A stretch of 64,000 nucleotides of DNA, from the NCBI RefSeq assembly GCF_900108275.1, contig NZ_FNVD01000002.1:62001-126000 (forward strand), written 5' to 3'. The DNA is from Jhaorihella thermophila. GTDB lineage: Bacteria; Pseudomonadota; Alphaproteobacteria; Rhodobacterales; Rhodobacteraceae. How positions within the stretch are numbered: position 1 is the first letter of the stretch; every line of letters starts with the position of its first letter. The notes beneath the pieces are model-generated. The model had not been told where the DNA came from, did not search any database, and was given only the letters and a program-made list of their open reading frames with translations. Both the position numbers and the translations under genes were made by a program. Positions 53,628-62,085 of the stretch are shown here, piece by piece.

Positions 53628-54547
53628 CCATCCCCATCATTCCCTTCGACGAGGGCGAGGCGCTGCTGGACTGGCTGGAACTGACGCAGGCGCTGGCCGA
53701 CGCGCATGACCTGCCCAAGGCCGAGATCGGCGACACCTTCCTCTACCGCGACCCCGACACGATGCTGACCCGGTCGGCCTGGATCGACGGGCTGGGGATC
53801 GCGGTCAAGACCGCCAACATCTTTCCGCGAAACCCGCAGATCGGGGAACCGCTGATCCACGGCGGGGTGTGCCTCTATTCCGACCATGACGGTTCGCTCG
53901 CGGCGCTGGTGGATTTTCACCTGGTCACCAAGTGGAAGACGGCGGGCGACAGCCTGCTGGCGGCGCGGCGGCTGGCGCGCCCCGACAGCCGCGAGATCCT
54001 GATCGTCGGTGCGGGCACCGTGGGCCAGTCGCTGATCGAAGCCTTTGGCGCGGGGTTCCCCGACGCCCGCTTCACGCTCTGGAACCGGACCCGGGACAAG
54101 GCCGAGGCGCTGGCCGCCGAGCTGCCCGGCGTGGCGGTCGCCGACGATCTGGAGGCGGCGGTGCGCGCGGCCGACATCATCGTCACCGCCACCATGTCGT
54201 CGGAACCGGTTATCCGGGGGGAATGGCTGCAACCGGGCCAGCATCTGAACCTGATCGGCGCCTACCGCCCCGACATGCGCGAAGCCGACGACGAGGCCCT
54301 GCGCCGGTCGCGGATCTTCGTGGACAGTCTCGACACCACGATCGACCATATCGGAGAGTTGAAGATCCCGATCGCAGAGGGCGTCATCTCCGCCGGGGAC
54401 ATTGTCGCGGATTACTACGACCTCGCGGCCTTCGAGCGGCAGAGCGATGACGAGATCACCCTGTTCAAGAACGGCGGCGGCGCGCATCTGGACCTGATGA
54501 CCAGCCGCTACATCCTGGACAAGTGGACCGCGGCCAAGGGAAGCTGA
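53624..54547 (+). CDS. Ornithine cyclodeaminase / mu-crystallin family protein
   Basis: A 307-residue NAD(P)-dependent enzyme of the OCD/mu-crystallin family: YRDPDTMLTRSAWIDGLGIAVKTANIFP, the Rossmann motif LIVGAGTVGQSLIEAF and HLNLIGAYRPDMREADDEAL. Members act as ornithine cyclodeaminase, delta-1-pyrroline-2-carboxylate or ketimine reductases; the reaction here cannot be fixed. It is 4-base-overlapped with the HAD gene and is the last of the fghA run. Confidence 0.87.
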   Translation: MTIPIIPFDEGEALLDWLELTQALADAHDLPKAEIGDTFLYRDPDTMLTRSAWIDGLGIAVKTANIFPRNPQIGEPLIHGGVCLYSDHDGSLAALVDFHLVTKWKTAGDSLLAARRLARPDSREILIVGAGTVGQSLIEAFGAGFPDARFTLWNRTRDKAEALAAELPGVAVADDLEAAVRAADIIVTATMSSEPVIRGEWLQPGQHLNLIGAYRPDMREADDEALRRSRIFVDSLDTTIDHIGELKIPIAEGVISAGDIVADYYDLAAFERQSDDEITLFKNGGGAHLDLMTSRYILDKWTAAKGS

Positions 54548-54556
54548 GGCCGCCGC

Positions 54557-55804
54557 TCAGGCGGCCACGGCCGGCTCCGGTTCCCGCCGCTGCTCGCGCA
54601 CCGGCAGGTGCACGATGGCGCTGAACGCGCCCACGGCGACCCCGATCCACCACACGGCGTCGTAGCTGCCGTAGATGTCATACAACTCGCCGCCCAGCCA
54701 CACGCCCATGAAGCTGCCCAGCTGATGGCTGAAGAACACGATGCCATACAGCGTGCCCATGTAGCGCAGCCCGTAGATATGCGCGATCAGCCCGCTGGTC
54801 AGCGGCACGGTGGCCAGCCACAGCGCCCCCATCACGACCGAGAACAGGATCACGGTCGCCGGCGTCATCGGAAAGATGATGAAGGCCGCCGCCGCCACGG
54901 TTCGCGCGGCGTAGATCCCGGCCAGAAGGTATTTCTTCGACCAGTATTTCCCGGCCCACCCCGCCAGCAGCGTGCCGCCCACATTGGCCGCGCCGATGAT
55001 GGCGATCGCCGCCGCCCCCAGCGCCGAGGTGGAAGTGATTCCGATCGAATAGAGCGCCCCGCCAGGCTGGATCGGGCCGCAGACCTCGGTCACGAAGGCG
55101 GGGAAATGCGCGGTGACAAAGGCCAGCTGATAGCCGCAGCTGAAAAAGCCCAGAAAGATCAGCGTATAGGACGGGTCGCGAAAGGCGCGTTTCAGGATCG
55201 TGCCCATCGACTCTTCCAGTTCCTGCCGGCCTGCCGGGGTCGGCGCCCGCATCAGCGGCAGCGGCAGGATCAGGGCGAGGATTGCCGCGGCGAACACCAC
55301 GAAGGTCTGCTGCCAGCTCAGAAAGGACAGCATCCATTCCGCCGTCGGCGCGCCCACGATCTGCCCCGCGCTCCCGGCGGCGGTGACGATGGCCAGCGAC
55401 ATCGACCGGTTCTCGTCGCTGGACGCCCGCCCGACCACGGCGAGGATCACGCCGAACCCGGTGCCCGCGATGCCGAACCCCACCAGCCAGGCGTAAAGCT
55501 GATGCTCGATCGGCGTGACGGATCCCGAGGTCAGCACCATGCCCAGCGCATAGGTCAACGCCCCTAGCACGATCGCCCGGCGGTCCCCGATCTTTTCCGC
55601 CAGCGCCCCGAACAGCGGCTGCCCGATCCCCCAGGCCAGGTTCTGGATCGCGATCGCCAGCGAAAACTCCGAGCGCGGCCAGCCGAACTCTTCGGCGATC
55701 GGAATCTGGAACACGCCAAAGGACGCGCGCACGGCAAAGCTGACCAGAATGATGACGCAGCCCACGATCAGGACGGGATTCAGAATGCCGGTTCGAGAGT
55801 TCAT
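54557..55804 (-). CDS. Major facilitator superfamily transporter
   Basis: A 415-residue protein with twelve transmembrane segments. The loop 2-3 MFS signature is visible as GALAEKIGDRRAIVLGA and repeated as GWAGKYWSKKYLLAGI in the second half. It resembles the oxalate/formate or monocarboxylate-type MFS group, without a definite substrate. The ATG at 55804 is used; the longer frame reaches into the divergent gap. It converges with the OCD-family gene. Confidence 0.87.
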   Translation of the reverse strand: MNSRTGILNPVLIVGCVIILVSFAVRASFGVFQIPIAEEFGWPRSEFSLAIAIQNLAWGIGQPLFGALAEKIGDRRAIVLGALTYALGMVLTSGSVTPIEHQLYAWLVGFGIAGTGFGVILAVVGRASSDENRSMSLAIVTAAGSAGQIVGAPTAEWMLSFLSWQQTFVVFAAAILALILPLPLMRAPTPAGRQELEESMGTILKRAFRDPSYTLIFLGFFSCGYQLAFVTAHFPAFVTEVCGPIQPGGALYSIGITSTSALGAAAIAIIGAANVGGTLLAGWAGKYWSKKYLLAGIYAARTVAAAAFIIFPMTPATVILFSVVMGALWLATVPLTSGLIAHIYGLRYMGTLYGIVFFSHQLGSFMGVWLGGELYDIYGSYDAVWWIGVAVGAFSAIVHLPVREQRREPEPAVAA

Positions 55805-55952
55805 CGCGCGCCTCCGCAAAAGGTCCGGCGAGGGTATGGAAATTCCGCAACCGGTCAATTCAGAAGTTTTGGCGCACCAGATCAGCGCCGCTTATGCGTC
55901 CGGCTTCAGGCGGTTCTTTTCAACCCGCCCGCCCCGCGATATGCAGCGCCGC

Positions 55953-57011
55953 ATGACCGATCTGCCCACGATCTACGCCGAAAAGGCGGCCCGCGGCGAG
56001 CTGCGCGCCGATCCCGCGCAACAGGCCGTACTGCCCGAACTGGAACGCATCCGCGCCGCGCTTACCCGCCCGGCGAAACGCGGCCTCTTCCGCAAACCGC
56101 CGCCACCGCCCAAGGGGCTCTACCTCTGGGGCGGCGTGGGGCGCGGCAAGTCGATGCTGATGGATCTGTTCGTGGACAATCTCGGCGACGTCCCCTGCCG
56201 GCGCGTGCACTTCCACGCCTTCATGCAGGAGATGCACGAAGGCATCCATGCCCAGCGCAGCCGGGGCGCGCGGGACGCGCTGGCCCCGGTCGCGCAGCAG
56301 GTCGCCCGGCAGGTCAGGGTGCTGGCCTTCGACGAGATGCAGATCACCGACATCACCGATGCGATGATCGTCGGCCGACTGTTTCAGATCCTGCTCGACG
56401 CGGGCGTGGTCGTGGTGACCACCTCGAACCGGTCGCCGGACGACCTCTACAAGGACGGGCTGAACCGCCAGCTTTTCCTGCCCTTCATCCAGCTCATCAA
56501 GGACCGGATGGTGGTGCACGAACTGGCCAGCCCCACCGACTATCGCCAGAACCGCCTGCCAGACAGCCCGGTCTGGTTCACGCCGCTCGGCGCGCAGGCG
56601 CGCGCCGCAATCGACGCTCTCTGGCACGATCTGACCGGCGGCCATTCCGAACCGCTGGTTCTGCGGGTGAAGGGCCGCGAGCTGCGGATCGACCGCTTCC
56701 ACAACGGCGTCGCGCGGGTGAATTTCTACGACCTCTGCGGCCGCTATCTCGGCCCGGCGGACTATCTCGCGCTGGCCGAGGAAGCCAAGGTTCTGATCCT
56801 CGAGGACATCCCGCGCCTGTCGCGATCGAACTTCAACGAGGCCAAGCGCTTCGTCACCCTGATCGACACGCTCTACGAGGCAAAGGTGCGGTTGATCTGC
56901 TCGGCCGCCGCCGAGCCCGAGATGCTCTATGTCGAAGGCGATGGCGCGTTCGAATTCGAACGAACCGCCAGCCGCCTGCGCGAGATGCAGGACGCGAACT
57001 GGGGCCGCTAG
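55953..57011 (+). CDS. zapE: Cell division ATPase ZapE (AFG1-like)
   Basis: A 352-residue AFG1/ZapE ATPase that acts at the division ring or in membrane protein quality control. Walker A is GGVGRGKSML, Walker B VLAFDEMQITD, followed by TTSNRSPDDLYKDGLNR and the sensor-type IPRLSRSNFNEAKRFVTLIDTLYE. The ATG at 55953 (MTDLPTIYAEK) matches the usual family start; an earlier ATG at 55836 would add 39 residues of weak conservation. Confidence 0.92.
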   Translation: MTDLPTIYAEKAARGELRADPAQQAVLPELERIRAALTRPAKRGLFRKPPPPPKGLYLWGGVGRGKSMLMDLFVDNLGDVPCRRVHFHAFMQEMHEGIHAQRSRGARDALAPVAQQVARQVRVLAFDEMQITDITDAMIVGRLFQILLDAGVVVVTTSNRSPDDLYKDGLNRQLFLPFIQLIKDRMVVHELASPTDYRQNRLPDSPVWFTPLGAQARAAIDALWHDLTGGHSEPLVLRVKGRELRIDRFHNGVARVNFYDLCGRYLGPADYLALAEEAKVLILEDIPRLSRSNFNEAKRFVTLIDTLYEAKVRLICSAAAEPEMLYVEGDGAFEFERTASRLREMQDANWGR

Positions 57012-57062
57012 CCAGAACGGCGCGCGCCCGGCGGCGCCCCCCTCTTGCCCGGCGTGGGAGCG

Positions 57063-58097
57063 TCAGGCGACCACCTGAAACAGAACCCCGGCCGCAATTG
57101 CGCCGACGAGCCCCAGCCCCAGATAGGCGGCAAAGACGCGCGGTTTCACCAGCGACCAGACCGCCGCCATCGCCGGCACCGAACTGACCGCGCCGGCCAC
57201 CATGAAGGACAGCCCCGCGCCCGTGCTCATCCCTTGATCGATCAGCCCCGCGACCAGAGGCGGCGCGACGTAGGAGTTGAGATAGGCCGGCATGCCGACG
57301 AAGGCAGCCAGGATGATCGGGATCAGACCCTCGCCCCCGACGACGGTGGCGATCGCTTCGGCGGGAACATAGCTCACCAGCAGCGCCTCGAGCGTGTAGG
57401 CCAGCGCCATCCATTTGAGCAGAAACAACGCATTGCTGGCGAACTCGGCCCGGAACAGCGCGCGGCGGGGCGGCTCGGTCCAGAATTTCCAGACCGGCTT
57501 GCCGTCCAGCCGGGGCCCGCAGCCGCAACATCCGGCGGATCTGTATTCCCGAAGCGGCGCGGCAAAGGCGCCCCGGCGCATCATCGCCCGCAGGGCAAAG
57601 CCGCCAAGCAGGCCGAGACCCACCGCCGAGGCCGCCTTGGCCACGGCGAAGGGCCAGCCCAGCGCTCCGGCCGTGATGATCAGCGTCGGCGGGTCGATCA
57701 GGGGCGAGCTGAGCCAGAAGGCCATCACCGCCGCCAACGGCGCCCCCAGCGCCAGGAGACCGGCGACAAAGGGGATCACCTCGCAGGAGCAGAACGGGGC
57801 AAGCCCTCCGAAAAGCGCGGCCAGAATGATCATGCGCACCTCGTGTCCCTCGAAGGCGCGCGCCACCATGACCTCGGCCCCCGTTGCCTTCAGCCAGGCC
57901 AGGAGCAGGACGGCGAAGAGGATGTACTGCGACGTATGCAGCAGGGCGCGGCCGGCGAAGGCCGCCGTGTTGGTCAGGTTCGACGGGTCAAGGACCGCAA
58001 CCGCCGCAAAGCAGGCGGCGATCACCGCCCAAGGGCTCTTCAGGGCCTCGGCCATGGCGCGCCAGCCGCGCCCGGTTGCCTGTGTCGTGTCAGCCAT
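57063..58097 (-). CDS. DUF318-family permease (ArsP-like)
   Basis: A 344-residue membrane permease with about eight segments. The family hallmark PFCSCEVIPFVAGLL carries the paired Cys, and PLIDPPTLIITAGALGW and GCCGCGPRLDG add more cysteines in the cytoplasmic loop. ArsP members export trivalent organoarsenicals; others may handle thiol or sulfur compounds. The start at 58097 overlaps the 3' end of the ArsR-type regulator gene by 8 bases, so regulator and permease form one operon. Confidence 0.85.
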   Translation of the reverse strand: MADTTQATGRGWRAMAEALKSPWAVIAACFAAVAVLDPSNLTNTAAFAGRALLHTSQYILFAVLLLAWLKATGAEVMVARAFEGHEVRMIILAALFGGLAPFCSCEVIPFVAGLLALGAPLAAVMAFWLSSPLIDPPTLIITAGALGWPFAVAKAASAVGLGLLGGFALRAMMRRGAFAAPLREYRSAGCCGCGPRLDGKPVWKFWTEPPRRALFRAEFASNALFLLKWMALAYTLEALLVSYVPAEAIATVVGGEGLIPIILAAFVGMPAYLNSYVAPPLVAGLIDQGMSTGAGLSFMVAGAVSSVPAMAAVWSLVKPRVFAAYLGLGLVGAIAAGVLFQVVA

Positions 58098-58398
58098 CGT
58101 TCGCGGCCCTCTTCGGTGCGTCGGCGCAGCATTCCGACAGGATGAACTGCGCGAGGTTTTCCAATGTGTCATATCGGGCCCGGTTGATGACCGACCGGCC
58201 CGCCCTTTCCTGTTCCACCAGCCCGCCGGCGGCGAGGAATTTCAGGTGATGGGCCAGTGTCGAGGGCGGAATTCCCGTCCGGTCCCGGATCTCGCCCACG
58301 GTCAGGCCGCCCTGGCCCGCGCGAATGAGGCATTTCAGCACTTTCAGACGCGCCTCCGACCCCATCGCGGCAAAGCCCTGCGCTGCGGTTTCCCACAT
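58090..58398 (-). CDS. ArsR/SmtB-family regulator
   Basis: A 102-residue winged-helix repressor. The HTH is TVGEIRDRTGIPPSTLAHHLKFLAAGGLVEQERAGRSVIN. Cysteines are C23 (in LKCLIRAG), and the vicinal pair C90-C91 in SECCADA near the C-terminus. A C-terminal Cys pair senses As(III) in some ArsR proteins, while Cys in the N- and C-terminal helices sense persulfide in SqrR/BigR. A 24-base palindrome just upstream is a likely operator. Confidence 0.9.
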   Translation of the reverse strand: MWETAAQGFAAMGSEARLKVLKCLIRAGQGGLTVGEIRDRTGIPPSTLAHHLKFLAAGGLVEQERAGRSVINRARYDTLENLAQFILSECCADAPKRAANDG

Positions 58399-58416
58399 GA
58401 TCTCACCCTTGATTCG

Positions 58417-58440
58417 ATATAACTAGGTTTATAGTTATAT
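58417..58440. promoter_or_regulatory. Predicted ArsR-type operator palindrome
   Basis: Perfect inverted repeat ATATAACTA-N6-TAGTTATAT, 19-42 bases upstream of the arsR ATG (58398). ArsR/SmtB repressors bind AT-rich 12-2-12-like palindromes in this position, covering the -10 region. Confidence 0.75.
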
Positions 58441-58527
58441 TTTGAAGTCAACCTCTGCAAGCGATTTTTCAACGGAAAGGGCCGAACTCCGACGGAGCCC
58501 GGCCCGATCCGTGCGCGCGCGACGGTG

Positions 58528-59814
58528 TCAGAGCCGCTCGACCTCTTTCAGCTTGCTGATGCCCAGCACCTTGAGCAGCGCCTTTTCATAGAACGGCTCG
58601 CTGGTGCCCTTGCGCAGCTTGCCCAGGAAATATTTCTCGAAGCCGACCTTGGCGACATGCACCCACTTGCCCGAGGACGCCCAGTTCACATTGCGCGGCG
58701 GGATCTGCGGCTGCGCGACGAAGGCCACGCCGCTGTCGCCGAAATCCGCAAGACACACCGCGTTCCAGGTGCCGACATGGTCGGGGGTTTGCCCGCGCAG
58801 GATCTGGCCGATGTTCATCGCCGTCGCCGTGACCATGGATTCGATCATGAAGCCTGTCTTGGGCACACCGACCGGAACCGGGGTCGGCCCCGTGGGCGGG
58901 ATCGCAACGCAAACGCCGACGCCGAAGATGTTGGGATATGTCGGGTTGCGTTGATGCTTGTCCACGATGATGAAGCCGCGCGGATTCACCAGCCCCTCGA
59001 TCCCCATTACGGCGTCGATGCCGCGGAAGGCCGGCAGCATCATCGAAAAACCGAATTCCAGCTCGGTTTCCTTCTTGACTGACCCGTCCTCGGCAATCTC
59101 TTCGATGAACATCTTGCCGTCCTCGACCTTCTTGACCTTGGCCGAGGTGATCCACTTGATGTGGTGGTCGCGCATTTCGGATTCCAGGAGCCCCTTGGTA
59201 TCCCCCACCCCGTCGAGACCCAGATGCCCGATATAGGGTTCAGAGGTGACAAAGGTGATCGGCACCTGGTCGCGGATCTTGCGGCGGCGCAGCTCGGTAT
59301 CCAGAATGAAGGTGAATTCGTAGGCCGGGCCAAAGCACGACGCGCCCTGCACCGCGCCCACCACGATGGGCCGGGGATTCTTGCAAAATTCCTCGAACGC
59401 CTCATGGGCCTTTTCTGCATGATCGACGTGACAGATCGACTGGGTGTGCCCGCCATAGGGGCCCAGTCCCTCGATCTCGTCAAAGGCCAGTTCGGGCCCC
59501 GTGGCGATGATGAGATAGTCGTAATCGACCGAAGTCCCATCTTCCAGCTCGATCCGGTTCTGTTGTGGATGCACCTTCTTTGCGGGCACCGGTTTGAAGT
59601 CGATCTTCTTCTTGGCCATTATCTTGGACAGATCGACCGAGATGTGTTCCCGCTTGCGCCATCCCACCGCAATCCACGGGTTGGACGGCACGAAATGATA
59701 CATGGGATCCTTGGTGATCACGGTAATCCGGTCTTCGGGGCGCAGTTGTTCCTGCATCTCGTAGGCCATGATCGACCCGCCAAGCCCAGCCCCCATCACG
59801 ACGATATGAGCCAT
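58528..59814 (-). CDS. sqr: Sulfide:quinone oxidoreductase-family flavoprotein
   Basis: A 428-residue FAD protein of the SQR family. The FAD motif is VVMGAGLGGSIMAYEM (residues 5-20). Cysteines C128, C160 and C354 sit at nearly the same positions as the three key cysteines of the Acidithiobacillus ferrooxidans enzyme (128, 160, 356). It oxidises sulfide, passing electrons to quinone and sulfur to an acceptor, at the membrane. The ATG at 59814 (MAHIVVMGAG) follows GGAGGAAAAA. It lies downstream of a MocR gene in divergent orientation and upstream of the arsR-permease pair. Confidence 0.8.
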   Translation of the reverse strand: MAHIVVMGAGLGGSIMAYEMQEQLRPEDRITVITKDPMYHFVPSNPWIAVGWRKREHISVDLSKIMAKKKIDFKPVPAKKVHPQQNRIELEDGTSVDYDYLIIATGPELAFDEIEGLGPYGGHTQSICHVDHAEKAHEAFEEFCKNPRPIVVGAVQGASCFGPAYEFTFILDTELRRRKIRDQVPITFVTSEPYIGHLGLDGVGDTKGLLESEMRDHHIKWITSAKVKKVEDGKMFIEEIAEDGSVKKETELEFGFSMMLPAFRGIDAVMGIEGLVNPRGFIIVDKHQRNPTYPNIFGVGVCVAIPPTGPTPVPVGVPKTGFMIESMVTATAMNIGQILRGQTPDHVGTWNAVCLADFGDSGVAFVAQPQIPPRNVNWASSGKWVHVAKVGFEKYFLGKLRKGTSEPFYEKALLKVLGISKLKEVERL

Positions 59815-59884
59815 TTTTCCTCCTTCTGAAACGCATCTGTGCGGCACAATCAATTCATTTATCCGAATTTGTTATATTTTTTCC

Positions 59885-59947
59885 ACGCATTTTTTTGCGT
59901 CTGTGGAGTTTTGATGCGGCGGCCGGAGAGTGACGTTGAAAATCAAC
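59885..59947. promoter_or_regulatory. Palindromes in the sqr-mocR gap
   Basis: Two short inverted repeats: ACGCA-N6-TGCGT at 59885-59900 and GTTGAAAATCAAC at 59935-59947. They lie 70-133 bases upstream of the sqr start in an AT-rich region, and could be sites for a regulator of sqr. No factor can be assigned. Confidence 0.4.
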
Positions 59948-59991
59948 ATGTTACCGTGGAACAGCCTCCGCGGTTCAAGACGAGGAGGTAG

Positions 59992-60023
59992 ATAAGTCCA
60001 GATTGCAGGGAACATAGGTCCAG
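59992..60023 (-). promoter_or_regulatory. TauR-like direct repeats before the MocR gene
   Basis: Read on the minus strand: CTGGACCTAT (60023-60014) and CTGGACTTAT (60001-59992), starts 22 bases apart. They match the CTGGAC(T/C)TAA direct repeats bound by TauR of Rhodobacter capsulatus except for the last base. They lie 15-46 bases upstream of the MocR ATG (60038). Confidence 0.7.
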
Positions 60024-60037
60024 CCTATCCTGCGCGC

Positions 60038-61495
60038 ATGGCGATTCCGGTGGAAACCTTCTATCTCAACCCCGACGGACAAGGCACGCTTCAGGCACAG
60101 ATCCAGCAGATGATCGCCGCCGGCATCCTGTCTGGGCGTTTCCGGGTGGGTGAAAAGCTGCCCTCCTCGCGCAAGCTGGCGCGGCATCTGGGCGTCAGCC
60201 GGATCACGGTGACGCTGGCCTATACCGAGCTTCTGGCCAATGATTACCTGGTTTCGCGCGGGCGGTCGGGCTATTTCGTGTCCGAGAACGCGCCGATCCC
60301 GCCAACCTATGACCCGCCCGCCGCGACCGAGGACAATGTGGACTGGTCCCGCGCACTGGCGCGCAGCTTTACCGGCGGCGATACGCCACGCAAGCCGGCC
60401 GACTGGCACAGCTTCCGCTTTCCGTTCATCTACGGGCAGGCCGATCCCACCCTGTTCGACCATGCCAACTGGCGGCTTTGCGCCCTGCGCGCCTTGGGGC
60501 AACGGGACTTCGCCTCGATGACCGGCGACTACTACGACGAAGACGACCCGCTTCTGGTCGAGTTCATCGCCCGCAACACCCTGCCCCGGCGCGGCATTAC
60601 CGCGCGGCCGACCGAGATCCTGATCACGCTGGGCGCGCAGAACGCGTTGTGGCTGACCGCGCAGATCCTGCTGAACCGCCGCCGCAAGGCCGCGATCGAA
60701 GATCCCTGCTACTATTCGCTGCGCGACCTGCTGATGCAGGCGCGTTGCCCGCTGACCCCGGTTGCGGTGGATGCCGACGGGCTGCCGCCCGCGGCGATCC
60801 CCGACGATACCGACGTGATCTTCACCACCCCCAGCCACCAGAGCCCGACCACGGCGACCATGCCGCTCGACCGGCGCCGGGCGCTGCTGGACCGCGCCCG
60901 CGAGATCGACGCGTTGATCATCGAGGACGACTACGAATTCGAAATGGCCTTTCTCGGCGCCCCCTCGCCGGCGCTGAAGTCGCTCGACCGCGACGGCCGG
61001 GTGATTTATATCGGCAGCTTCTCGAAATCGCTGTTCCCGGGACTGCGGCTAGGCTACCTGGTCGGCTCCGAAGCCTTCATCCGCGAGGCCCGCGCCCTGC
61101 GCGCCAGCGTGCTGCGCCACCCGCCGGGCCACATCCAGCGCACCGCGGCCTATTTCCTTTCACTGGGCCACTACGATGCCCAGATTCGCCGCATGGCCTC
61201 GGTCTTGCACCGCCGCCGGCGGACGATCGAGAAGGCGATCGAGGAACACGGGCTGACGGTGGCCGGTCGGGGCGTCTATGGCGGCTCGTCGCTGTGGATG
61301 CAGGCGCCGCCGGGGAGCGACACCGCGAGACTGGCCGAGATCCTGCGCGAGCGCAGCGTGCTCATCGAACCGGGAGCCCCATTCTTCGCCGGCGAGGACC
61401 GGCCCACGCATTTCTATCGCTTGGGCTATTCCTCGATCCCGTCCTCCAGGATCCCCGAGGGTATCCACCGCATCGCCCAGGCGCTGGCATCGTGA
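60038..61495 (+). CDS. MocR-family (GntR/aminotransferase) regulator, TauR-like
   Basis: A 485-residue regulator: N-terminal GntR winged HTH (about 10-80, LPSSRKLARHLGVSRITVTLAYTELLANDYLVSRGRSGYF) joined to a class I aminotransferase-like domain. The PLP-binding lysine is in GSFSKSLFPGLRLGYLVG. MocR proteins use PLP as sensor, as in PdxR, GabR and TauR. Upstream direct repeats match the TauR site, but no taurine genes are in the window, so its target may be itself or the divergent sqr. It overlaps the next gene by 4 bases. Confidence 0.9.
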   Translation: MAIPVETFYLNPDGQGTLQAQIQQMIAAGILSGRFRVGEKLPSSRKLARHLGVSRITVTLAYTELLANDYLVSRGRSGYFVSENAPIPPTYDPPAATEDNVDWSRALARSFTGGDTPRKPADWHSFRFPFIYGQADPTLFDHANWRLCALRALGQRDFASMTGDYYDEDDPLLVEFIARNTLPRRGITARPTEILITLGAQNALWLTAQILLNRRRKAAIEDPCYYSLRDLLMQARCPLTPVAVDADGLPPAAIPDDTDVIFTTPSHQSPTTATMPLDRRRALLDRAREIDALIIEDDYEFEMAFLGAPSPALKSLDRDGRVIYIGSFSKSLFPGLRLGYLVGSEAFIREARALRASVLRHPPGHIQRTAAYFLSLGHYDAQIRRMASVLHRRRRTIEKAIEEHGLTVAGRGVYGGSSLWMQAPPGSDTARLAEILRERSVLIEPGAPFFAGEDRPTHFYRLGYSSIPSSRIPEGIHRIAQALAS

Positions 61496-61908
61496 CCACG
61501 CTGACCGCCCTGGCCGTCACCGCCTTCCTCGCCGCGACGATCCTGCCGTTTTCGTCCGAGGCGCTGCTGGCCGCGGCGCTGGCGGCCGGCGACACCGATC
61601 CGCACCTTGCGATCGCTGTCGCGGCCATGGCCAATACCGCTGGTGCCGTCTTGAACTGGTGGCTCGGGCGCTACCTGCTGCACTGGCAGGACCGCCGCTG
61701 GTTTCCCTTCTCCCCCGACCAGCTTTCCCGCGCATCCGACCGGTTCAACCGGTACGGAACTTGGTCCCTGCTGCTCTCCTGGGTGCCCCTGATCGGCGAT
61801 CCGCTCACCTTCGCCGCAGGCACCCTCCGCGTGCCTCTCACCCTGTTTTTCCCGCTGGTCGCTATCGGCAAGACGGCCCGCTATGCCGCGATAGGGTTGC
61901 TGTTCTGA
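61492..61908 (+). CDS. YqaA-family (DedA/SNARE-associated) membrane protein
   Basis: A 138-residue membrane protein that matches YqaA: LAATILPFSSEALLAAAL, NTAGAVLNWWLGRYLL and LLSWVPLIGDPLTFAAGTLRVPLTLFFPLVAIGKTARYAAI. These belong to the wider DedA superfamily, linked to lipid flipping and membrane homeostasis. The start is a GTG at 61492 that overlaps the MocR stop (GTGA), as no ATG is available before the conserved part. Confidence 0.85.
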   Translation: MTTLTALAVTAFLAATILPFSSEALLAAALAAGDTDPHLAIAVAAMANTAGAVLNWWLGRYLLHWQDRRWFPFSPDQLSRASDRFNRYGTWSLLLSWVPLIGDPLTFAAGTLRVPLTLFFPLVAIGKTARYAAIGLLF

Positions 61909-61994
61909 CCGCCGGACCGCGCGCCGCCCGCTGCTGCGGTTTCCCGGTCCGGCCGCGCCCGCGCACGCTAAAAGCAGAAAACCCCGAAACGACC

Positions 61995-62080
61995 CGTTTC
62001 TTTCTGGTCCGAAATACCCCGGGGGGCGCGGGGGGCGGAGCCCCCCGCATCGGTCGGATCGCGCGAGCGATCCGAAACAC
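61995..62080. repeat. Dispersed two-hairpin repeat, copy 5 (variant)
   Basis: Head GTTTCTTTCTGGTCCGAAAT, hairpin A GCGGGGGGC-GGA-GCCCCCCGC, then hairpin B CGGATCGC-GCGA-GCGATCCG. It fills the junction between the convergent yqaA-like and dapA genes. The head matches the adhC copy rather than copies 1-4. Confidence 0.78.
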
Positions 62081-62085
62081 CTCTG

